From NCBI RefSeq assembly GCF_000282515.1, contig NZ_AKJD01000051.1:1-49740 (forward strand): DNA of 49,740 nucleotides, read 5' to 3'. Made by a program: the position numbers and the translations under genes. Under the pieces are notes generated by a model, which did not search any database, had not been told where the DNA came from, and saw nothing but the letters and a program-made list of their open reading frames with translations. Positions 43,035-49,740 of this stretch are shown here, one piece after another. Each line of letters opens with the position of its first letter. The first letter of the stretch is position 1. Origin of the DNA: Pseudomonas sp. GM80. GTDB lineage: Bacteria > Pseudomonadota > Gammaproteobacteria > Pseudomonadales > Pseudomonadaceae.

Positions 43035-45871
43035 GCCAGGAACGCTACGGCATCCGCCGCTTTGCCCTTTTGAACACCGCCGGTTACAGCCTCGGCCTGT
43101 TTCCGCTGGAAGAACCGTTGTCGGTTTACGGCGCGAACAACCTCGGTAAATCGGCGTCGATCAACGCCTTGCAGTTCCCGATTCTGGCGCGCATGTCGGA
43201 CATGAGTTTCGGCAAGTACAGCCTCGAACAATCGCGGCGCTTTTACTTCGCTTCCGACACCAGTTACATCCTTGTCGAAGTGAACCTGCCGCACGGCCCG
43301 CACGTGATCGGCGTGGTCGGGCGCGGCCCGGGCGGTGGTTTCGGTCACCAGTTCTTCGCCTACGCCGGCAAGCTCGATCTGGCGCATTACCAGAAGAACG
43401 ACACCTGCCTGCGCCAGAAAGAGCTGTTCAGCAACCTTGAGAAAGAAGGCCTGAAAGCCTACGAACTCAAGCCGGATGAACTGCGTCGTTTGCTGGTGGG
43501 CGGTCACACGTCTATTCCTTTGGATCTGACCCTGATCCCGCTGCGCTCCACCAGCGAGCAGAGCCTGAAGACCTTCCGCGCACTGTTCATCAACCTGCTG
43601 CACATGCGCGAAATCACTGCGGCCAAGCTCAAGCAGTTGTTCCTTGATGCCTTCGAACACAGCCTGCGTTCGGGCAGCGTCGACTACATCGCCGCGTGCG
43701 AAGAAGCCTTCCGCGACGTGCGTCGTATGGAACAGGACTACAACTCGCTGGTCGCTGCCGGCCCGCTGGTTGAAGCCTTGGCCAACGGCGTGAAACAGCG
43801 CGACGTGCTGCGCGGCAAACTGCATCGGCTGTCGCCGCTGCTCGATTCGTTGCTCGGCACCTGGTCGGACTACGCCAGTGCGCGCAAGGAAGAGCTGACC
43901 ATTCAGGCCGACCACTACCGTGGCGAGCAGGACAGTCTGCAAAACGATCAGCGCGGTGGCACCCAGGAACTGATGCGTCTGGAGCGGGAAATTTCCGGCA
44001 TCCAGCGTTGGCTCGGCGAATTGTCGGTGTTGAAGAATCGCTTCGCCTTGGTCGATGACGTCAAAGTGCTGGAGCAACAGTTGCTCGCGGCCAAAGACGC
44101 GCACGACGAACTGGCCGGTGCCTTGGCGCAATCGCGTCAGTTCAGTGCCGAAGATCTCGAAGAGCGTCTGCGCGATCTGGAAAAACGCCTGAAGTCGGTG
44201 AAGCTGCAACTCGATCACGCCGACAACAACAGCTATGCGCGTCTGCGCGAAGAGTTCTCGCAACAGGACGTCGAGCGCCTGATGCGCCTGTTCAACAGCG
44301 CACTGTTCAGCCTGCCGCTGGGCGAACACGGCATCACCCTCGACGACGATGGCGAGTGGGTCAAATCGGTCGAGCTGATCCTTGATGGCTTCAAGGGCGA
44401 GCGTTTCGAAGTGCCGGGCCTGTCCATCGACATCTCCAATATCGAACCGCCGGCCCTGCAAGCGCTGGCCGACCGTGCCGCGTTGCGCGATCAGAAAGAG
44501 CGTCTGGAAAAAGAACTCAAGCAACTGAAAACCCAACAGGCCGTTGCTGCCGACCGCGCCGCGAGCAAGACCCAGACCGAAGCGCTGTACCAGCAAGTGC
44601 TGGACGCGCAGAAAGCCTTGGAAGATTTCCGCCGTACGCAGACTTTGAGCGCTGAAGAAAGCGACAAGCTCGAGCAACTGGCGCAGATGGAAGGCGCACA
44701 GGACGAACTCAAGCGTTCCAGCGATGCCTTCACCGAACGCGTCCAGCAACTGTCGGCCAAGCTGCAACTGGTCGGCCGGCAGATCGCCGACATGGAAGCC
44801 AAGCAACGCACGCTCGACGATGCGCTGCGCCGTCGTCAGCTGTTGCCGGCGGATCTGCCGTTCGGTACGCCGTTCATGGATCCGGTCGACGATTCGATGG
44901 ACAACCTGCTGCCGCTTCTCAACGACTATCAGGACAGCTGGCAAGGTCTGCTGCGCGCTGACGGTCAGATCGAAGCGCTGTACGCGCAAGTGCGTCTCAA
45001 GGGCGTGGCCAAGTTCGACAGCGAAGACGACATGGAGCGCCGTCTGTCGCTGCTGATCAACGCTTACGCGCACCGTACCGATGAAGCGCTGACGCTGGGC
45101 AAGGCCCGTCGTGCAGCGGTCACCGACATCGCCCGCACCTTGCGCAACATCCGTAGCGACTACGACAGCCTCGAGCACCAACTGGCGCTGTTCAACCGCG
45201 AGATCAACAAGCGTCAGGTCTCCAACCTGCAGAGCTTCCGCATCGTTCTCGCGCCGAACAAGGAAGCGCTCAAGCACATCGATCAGATCATCCACAGCGC
45301 CGGTCAGTACGAAGAAGGCGAAACCCTGTCGGTGTTCGACCTCAGCCAAAGCGCCGAGCAGGACAACAAGAACGAAGAGGCCAAGGAATATCTGGCGCGG
45401 TTGGTGGCGGCAAACCACAACCAGCTCGGTCTCAAGGATCTGTTTGAGCTGGCGTTCGAGATTACCAAGGTCAACGGCCAGCCGGTGATTCACACCGACA
45501 TCGACGGCGCGGCGTCCAACGGTACGACCATGACCATCAAGGCGCTGACCAACATGTACTTGTTGCTGCACTTGATGGATCGCGATCTGGCCGGCCGCGT
45601 GCGTCTGCCGTACTACCTCGACGAGGCGGCGGATATCGATGAGAAGAACCAGGCCGCACTGCTGGAAACCAGCCTGCAACTGGGCTTCGTACCGATTCTG
45701 GCGAGTGTGAAGCCGCAGGTCTGCGCCAGTGTCGCGATCGACCTTGAAGGCGGCAGCGGCCCGGCGGGTATCTACATTGATGAGGCGGACTGGAAGTACA
45801 TCCGTCGCCATGATGTGGTGAAGGCGACGGTGAATGTTGAAGCGGATGAGCCGGCGCTGGATGCGGTTTGA
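43031..45871 (+). CDS. mksB: MksB, SMC-like ATPase of the MksBEF condensin
   Basis: This 946-residue SMC-like protein compacts DNA. The N-terminal head carries Walker A GANNLGKS (residues 34-41) and the FGKYSLEQSRRFYFASDTSY block. Long coiled coils (about 280-410 and 490-640) flank a hinge near residues 411-490. The C-terminal head has Walker B YYLDEAADID (861-870). Length is shorter than MukB (about 1480). No mksG/jetD nuclease follows; instead a terminator. This points to the chromosome-organising MksBEF rather than the plasmid-defence Wadjet type. Confidence 0.94.
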   Translation: MSQERYGIRRFALLNTAGYSLGLFPLEEPLSVYGANNLGKSASINALQFPILARMSDMSFGKYSLEQSRRFYFASDTSYILVEVNLPHGPHVIGVVGRGPGGGFGHQFFAYAGKLDLAHYQKNDTCLRQKELFSNLEKEGLKAYELKPDELRRLLVGGHTSIPLDLTLIPLRSTSEQSLKTFRALFINLLHMREITAAKLKQLFLDAFEHSLRSGSVDYIAACEEAFRDVRRMEQDYNSLVAAGPLVEALANGVKQRDVLRGKLHRLSPLLDSLLGTWSDYASARKEELTIQADHYRGEQDSLQNDQRGGTQELMRLEREISGIQRWLGELSVLKNRFALVDDVKVLEQQLLAAKDAHDELAGALAQSRQFSAEDLEERLRDLEKRLKSVKLQLDHADNNSYARLREEFSQQDVERLMRLFNSALFSLPLGEHGITLDDDGEWVKSVELILDGFKGERFEVPGLSIDISNIEPPALQALADRAALRDQKERLEKELKQLKTQQAVAADRAASKTQTEALYQQVLDAQKALEDFRRTQTLSAEESDKLEQLAQMEGAQDELKRSSDAFTERVQQLSAKLQLVGRQIADMEAKQRTLDDALRRRQLLPADLPFGTPFMDPVDDSMDNLLPLLNDYQDSWQGLLRADGQIEALYAQVRLKGVAKFDSEDDMERRLSLLINAYAHRTDEALTLGKARRAAVTDIARTLRNIRSDYDSLEHQLALFNREINKRQVSNLQSFRIVLAPNKEALKHIDQIIHSAGQYEEGETLSVFDLSQSAEQDNKNEEAKEYLARLVAANHNQLGLKDLFELAFEITKVNGQPVIHTDIDGAASNGTTMTIKALTNMYLLLHLMDRDLAGRVRLPYYLDEAADIDEKNQAALLETSLQLGFVPILASVKPQVCASVAIDLEGGSGPAGIYIDEADWKYIRRHDVVKATVNVEADEPALDAV

Positions 45872-45896
45872 TCGGCGTTAACTGAAGGCAAAAAAA

Positions 45897-45930
45897 GGGC
45901 CGCGATCTGATGGGATCGCGGCCCTTTTTT
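45897..45930 (+). terminator. Terminator after mksB
   Basis: GGGCCGCGATC pairs with GATCGCGGCCC (11 bp, 45897-45907 with 45914-45924), followed by six T and preceded by an A-run. It ends the mksFEB transcript. Confidence 0.95.
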
Positions 45931-45965
45931 ATGGCTTGGGATTAGTGCTGATTTTACGGGCCCTA

Positions 45966-46034
45966 TTGCGAGCAGGCTCACTCCTACAGTTGGAATTCGC
46001 TCCCCTGTAGGAGTGAGCCTGCTCGCGATGGCGC
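45966..46034. repeat. Paired REP-like element, family B
   Basis: TTGCGAGCAGGCTCACTCCTACAG is mirrored by CTGTAGGAGTGAGCCTGCTCGCGA (both given without flanks; 45966-45989 and 46005-46028). It lies between the convergent mksB and MCE genes. Confidence 0.88.
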
Positions 46035-46054
46035 CACTTCAAACACCGCAGGAT

Positions 46055-48358
46055 TTACTTACCGAGTGAAATCTTCGGCGCCCACGTCAGCCACTCATCC
46101 TCAAACTTGTCGAACAACGGGAAAGTCTGCTCAGCCCGCGCCGGGTTGCCCATGCGCTCACCCTCCGGCGTAGCAAAAGCAATCCCGCCCTGAATCGCCG
46201 TCTCCAGCGATTCGGTTCGCACTGTCAGCCCGTTGAATAACCCGATATCAAACCCAACACCGCTGGTGTTCCAGAACCGGCTGCCACTGCGCACCAGTGG
46301 CGCGTATTTCGGCTCGATCAGAATGTGCACTAACACCCGATCTGCGGTCTGGCCCAATTCATAACCGGTCACCTTACCCACGGTGATTTCACGGTAAGTC
46401 ACCGGCACACCCGGCTTCAGCGAACCACGACGGGCAGCGCTCAGTACCAGACTCAACCCTGCTTCCTGCTTGGTCACTTCCGGCGCATTGGCCAGCGCGA
46501 CAAAGTTCTTCTGTGGGCCAAGATTCTTCGCCGCCGGTTGCACTTCGATGTACTTGCCGGTCACCAGGGTTTCCAGATTCTCGGTCTTGATCAGGCCGAG
46601 CTCAGGCTTGACCACCCAGAACTGACTACCAACTCGCGCGATCTTTTCTGGCACTTCAGTGATGCGCGCGGTGAGGATGACCGACTGCAGGTCATCAGTC
46701 AGATCGACGCTTTCAATCTTGCCGACGTCCAGCCCTTTAAAGCGAACCGGCGTGCCACTGCTGAGGCCGTCGGCGCGATCGACTTTGATCGTCACTACGC
46801 TGCCTTTTTTACTGGCATCGTCATGATTGGCGAACAGACGGAAACGCGGGATGCGCTTCTGCAGCGGCGCCTTGGCTTGCGGCGTTTCGAAGGCGATACC
46901 GCCGGCCATCAGGGTTTGCAGCGACTCACTTTTAACTTGAATCCCGCCAGTCAGACCACCAGTGAGGGTGACACCGCTGACGTTCCAGAAACGCGTCGAG
47001 GCGTTGACCAGGTTTTCGTATTCCTTCTCGATGTGCACGCCAACGATGATCTGCTTGCGCGTCTTGGAGAACTGATAACTCTGAACCGAACCGACCTTGA
47101 CCTGCTTGTACAGGATCGGACTGCCGACATCGATCGAGCCAAGGGTATCGGTGAACAACACCAGGTGCAGGCCCGGCGAGCGCAGATCCAGTGGCGGCGC
47201 TTTCGGCCGTGCTTCAAACTCGCGTTTCGGTGCAGCGCCTTTGTCACCCGGGCGTACGGCGATGTAGTTACCCTTCACCAGAGCTTCCAGCCCAGTGATA
47301 CCCGCCAGGGAAATCGACGGTTTGACCACCCAGAACTGCGTGCCGTCGACCAGATAATCTTCGGCCAAAGGATCAAGCGTCAGTTCGGCGGTGGCGCTGT
47401 TCAGATCCGGATCGACCTTCAAAGCTTTCAGGTTGCCGACCTGAATGCCTTTGTACATCACCGGCGTGCGGCCAGCCTGCAGGCCTTCGAAGTCGCTGAG
47501 TTTGACCTTTACGCGAATCCCGGCAGCAGCGGCGTCGAAATCCTCGTAGAGACGGAACGGCAGGCTTGGATCGGTCGGTGGACTGTCCTTGCGGTTTTCC
47601 GGTGTGGCGAAGGCGATACCACCAGCGACAATACTGGCGAGCGACTCGCTGCGCACTTTTACCCCGGACAGGTTAGCGTCGATGCTGATGCCGCTGGCGT
47701 TCCAGAAACGCGTGTGTTTGCGCACCAGTTTGGCGTAGGTCGGTTCGATGAAGACTTTCAGTTCAACGGTGCTTTGGTCTTCCGAGAGCAGGTAACTTTT
47801 GACCTGGCCGACCTTGATCTGTTTGTAGAACACCGGGCTGCCGCGGCTCAGTGAACCGAGTCGATCAGCCTTGATGGTCAGGTGCAGGCCAGGCTTGGCG
47901 TCGGACAGCGGCGGCTCTTCGGAAAGCGCCTTGAACTTGCGAGTCGGCTCGCCTTCACCAGGACTGATGGCGACGTAGTTACCCGAAACCAGGGTTTCCA
48001 GTCCGGTGATACCGGCCAGAGTCACGCTCGGTTTGACCAGCCAGAAGCGCGTGCTGGTCTTAAGATATTGCTCGACGTCCTTGTTCATCTCCACGGTGGC
48101 GATCACGCCTTTGGAGTTGCCCTCGTCATCGAGCTTGAGCGTCTTGACCTTGCCGACCGACATGCCTTTGTACATGACTTCGGTCTTGTTGGCCTGGATG
48201 CCTTCGCCACTCTCGAAGCGGACCTGGATCTCGATACCGGTTTCGGAATAGGCACGCCAGCCGAGCCAGCCACCGATGATCAGCGCGATCAGAGGCAGTA
48301 CCCAAATGGCAGACCAGTTCGAGGCCGGTCGGGTTTTCGCTACGGGCAAATCAGTCAT
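46055..48358 (-). CDS. LetB/PqiB-type MCE protein with six MCE domains
   Basis: MCE proteins form periplasmic tunnels that move lipids between the inner and outer membranes. The 767-residue product has an N-terminal membrane anchor (about residues 17-35, IWVLPLIALIIGGWLGWRAY) and then six MCE domains. Their repeating core x-V-Y/F-K-x-(I/M/L)-x-VG is visible at MYKGMSVGKV, FYKQIKVGQV, MYKGIQVGNL, LYKQVKVGSV, RFKGLDVGKI and TYREITVGKV. E. coli PqiB has three domains and LetB (YebT) seven. The start overlaps the preceding PqiA-type gene by 8 bp, so the three genes form one operon. Confidence 0.93.
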   Translation of the reverse strand: MTDLPVAKTRPASNWSAIWVLPLIALIIGGWLGWRAYSETGIEIQVRFESGEGIQANKTEVMYKGMSVGKVKTLKLDDEGNSKGVIATVEMNKDVEQYLKTSTRFWLVKPSVTLAGITGLETLVSGNYVAISPGEGEPTRKFKALSEEPPLSDAKPGLHLTIKADRLGSLSRGSPVFYKQIKVGQVKSYLLSEDQSTVELKVFIEPTYAKLVRKHTRFWNASGISIDANLSGVKVRSESLASIVAGGIAFATPENRKDSPPTDPSLPFRLYEDFDAAAAGIRVKVKLSDFEGLQAGRTPVMYKGIQVGNLKALKVDPDLNSATAELTLDPLAEDYLVDGTQFWVVKPSISLAGITGLEALVKGNYIAVRPGDKGAAPKREFEARPKAPPLDLRSPGLHLVLFTDTLGSIDVGSPILYKQVKVGSVQSYQFSKTRKQIIVGVHIEKEYENLVNASTRFWNVSGVTLTGGLTGGIQVKSESLQTLMAGGIAFETPQAKAPLQKRIPRFRLFANHDDASKKGSVVTIKVDRADGLSSGTPVRFKGLDVGKIESVDLTDDLQSVILTARITEVPEKIARVGSQFWVVKPELGLIKTENLETLVTGKYIEVQPAAKNLGPQKNFVALANAPEVTKQEAGLSLVLSAARRGSLKPGVPVTYREITVGKVTGYELGQTADRVLVHILIEPKYAPLVRSGSRFWNTSGVGFDIGLFNGLTVRTESLETAIQGGIAFATPEGERMGNPARAEQTFPLFDKFEDEWLTWAPKISLGK

Positions 48359-48974
48359 GGTCGTCGTCCGACTCCGTGTTATCCCAAATCAGTCGGGGAT
48401 CGAAAGTTACTGCGGCGAGCATCGTCAGAATCACCACACTGGCGAAGGCGATGGCGCCAAGATTGGCTTCGACACTGGCTAGCCGGCCGAAGTTGACGAC
48501 CGCCACGAGAATGGCGATCACAAAAATATCGAGCATCGACCAGCGACCGATGAACTCGATGAAGCGGTACATCCAGATGCGCTGACGCGCCGACAACGGC
48601 TGGCGTCGTTGCACCGAAAACAGCAACAGCGCGATGCCGACCAGTTTGAAGGTCGGCACCAGAATACTGGCGATAAAGACTACCGCGGCAATCGGAATCA
48701 TGCCGTGCTGCACCAACTGGATCACCCCGGACATGATGGTGCTCGGATCACCCTGCCCCAAAGAACTGACAGTCATGATCGGCAGAACATTGGCCGGAAT
48801 ATAGATGATCGCGGCCGTGATCAGCAGCGCCCAGGTGCGGGTCAGGCTGTTCGGCCGGCGAGCGTGAACCAAGGCACCGCAGCGGGTACAGGTTTGCTCG
48901 TCGGTGTCCGCTTCCCGCCTGTTTAACTCATGACATTCGGTACAGACCAGAATGCCCGCATCAATCGCCCGCAT
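48351..48974 (-). CDS. PqiA/LetA-type membrane protein, second half
   Basis: A 207-residue membrane protein with an N-terminal zinc-ribbon (CTECHELNRR, then CTRCGAL: CxxC-x14-CxxC) and four predicted membrane segments (LLITAAIIYIPANVLPIM, then VVFIASILVPTFKLVGIALL and so on). It equals about half of E. coli LetA (YebS), which has two such modules fused. It likely supports lipid delivery to the MCE tunnel. The start lies within the preceding module by 14 bp and its end overlaps the MCE gene. Confidence 0.92.
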   Translation of the reverse strand: MRAIDAGILVCTECHELNRREADTDEQTCTRCGALVHARRPNSLTRTWALLITAAIIYIPANVLPIMTVSSLGQGDPSTIMSGVIQLVQHGMIPIAAVVFIASILVPTFKLVGIALLLFSVQRRQPLSARQRIWMYRFIEFIGRWSMLDIFVIAILVAVVNFGRLASVEANLGAIAFASVVILTMLAAVTFDPRLIWDNTESDDDHD

Positions 48975-49620
48975 GCGCGTCTTCTCCTGATAACGCCTGC
49001 CAGATCTGATGCGGTGACATCACCACTTCCAACCAGACCTGTACCAACAACAGTCCGATAAAACACGCCAGCCCGAGGCCTACAGTAATCGCCGCCATGT
49101 CCGCCAGTTTGACGATCGCCACCAGTACGCCCATGAGGTAAACCTCGAGCATTCCCCAGTCTTTGAGGTGGTGGTAAATGCGATAGAGCAGCAGACCGTA
49201 GCTACGGCCGAAGTTGAAACGAATCGTCAGTAAAACGAACAGCTGACACAGCAACTTGAGCAGCGGTATGGCCATGCTGCACAGGAATACGACAATCGAA
49301 ACGCCCTGCATGTCGGTGTTGAACAGGCCGAGAACGCCACTCCAGACCGTATCCTGCGAAGACTGTCCGAGGATATTGAGCTGCATGATGGGCAAAAAGT
49401 TTGCCGGGATGTACAACAATAACGCTGCAATCACCAAGGCAAGGCTGCGCTGCACCACGTTATGACGGTGAGCGTACAGTTCGTAACCGCAGCGTGGGCA
49501 GAGGGCTTTCTCGCCGTGGGCAAGCGTTGGCTTGCGCATCAGCAGGTCGCACTCGTGACAGGCCACCAAGTCTTCCAGCGGTAAATCTGACAGCCCGGGG
49601 GCGTCAACCGACTCTGACAT
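48961..49620 (-). CDS. PqiA/LetA-type membrane protein, first half
   Basis: A 219-residue membrane protein with a zinc-ribbon (CHECDLLMRK, then CPRCGYEL: CxxC and CxxC) and four predicted segments (LVIAALLLYIPANFLPIMQL, then IVVFLCSMAIPLLKLL and so on). It is the first module of a LetA pair that is split into two genes here. ATG at 49620 is preceded by a GGAGCC-like site. First gene of the operon. The remaining 49621-49740 carries its upstream region; no gene start is seen there. Confidence 0.92.
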   Translation of the reverse strand: MSESVDAPGLSDLPLEDLVACHECDLLMRKPTLAHGEKALCPRCGYELYAHRHNVVQRSLALVIAALLLYIPANFLPIMQLNILGQSSQDTVWSGVLGLFNTDMQGVSIVVFLCSMAIPLLKLLCQLFVLLTIRFNFGRSYGLLLYRIYHHLKDWGMLEVYLMGVLVAIVKLADMAAITVGLGLACFIGLLLVQVWLEVVMSPHQIWQALSGEDAHAGD

Positions 49621-49740
49621 AAAGGCTCTGGCTCCGAATAAGGTGGGGCTATTCTAGTGTTCTGGTTTGAAAATAACTGTGCAAATTTGTTCGCTGATCG
49701 CAGTTGAAAAACTTTTCTTGCGGGCAAAACAAAACCCCAA

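Noticed and set aside
42758..45811. Minus-strand open frame of 1017 residues opposite mksE and mksB
   Set aside because: Antisense shadow of mksB; no ribosome-binding site and low-complexity composition typical of reverse-frame GC-rich coding DNA.

Overview
The window is a GC-rich chromosomal segment from a fluorescent-group Pseudomonas. Three things point there. The backbone gene order is TPR lipoprotein, lolB, ispE, tRNA-Gln, prs, rplY, pth, ychF, tRNA-Met, then carbonic anhydrase, rimI, a holD-like gene, mksFEB and a LetAB-type MCE locus, which I recall as the order at the equivalent P. aeruginosa locus. The proteins read as typical pseudomonad homologues. At least three families of long inverted intergenic repeats (REP-like) recur, as is usual in the P. 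fluorescens group. No database search was possible.

Layout. 0.1-7.1 kb: housekeeping block on + (outer-membrane lipoprotein export, isoprenoid precursors, PRPP, ribosomal protein L25, peptidyl-tRNA hydrolase, YchF). 7.2-8.4 kb: Fsr-type exporter on -. 8.9-11.9 kb: chemoreceptor and a convergent LysR regulator. 12.1-17.5 kb: polyamine-type ABC importer (ATPase, two permeases, binding protein) plus an amidase, divergent from the LysR gene. 17.6 kb: tRNA-Met. 17.7-23.5 kb: an island-like segment. 23.6-30.6 kb: DUF2817 metallopeptidase-like gene, gamma-glutamyltranspeptidase, LysE exporter, XRE/DUF2975 pair, flavin reductase-like gene and a cytosolic PAS chemoreceptor. 30.7-34.5 kb: MFS symporter, short-chain fatty-acid permease and a broken HepT/MntA toxin-antitoxin pair. 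34.6-38.3 kb: AcpA-type phosphatase, an exported unknown protein and a SET-domain protein. 38.3-49.7 kb: carbonic anhydrase, acidic protein, rimI, putative cryptic psi subunit, MksFEB condensin and a LetB/LetA-like lipid-transport locus.

The most unusual content is the 17.7-23.5 kb segment. It begins just after tRNA-Met and is bounded by a 42-bp near-identical direct repeat (a terminator hairpin). It holds an XRE regulator interrupted by an in-frame amber codon, a 56-bp fragment of the downstream DUF2817 gene, and a 971-residue protein that joins a complete archaeal-type class I lysyl-tRNA synthetase to an aldehyde-dehydrogenase-fold domain. An MFS exporter gene follows. In the ALDH domain the usual general-base Glu position is Asn while the catalytic Cys is kept. 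That fits acyl-reduction or acyl-transfer chemistry better than aldehyde oxidation. My inference is a lysine-activating, possibly reductive, biosynthesis-and-export cassette not known to me.

Two genes (the XRE regulator and hepT) carry single in-frame stop codons in otherwise clean reading frames.
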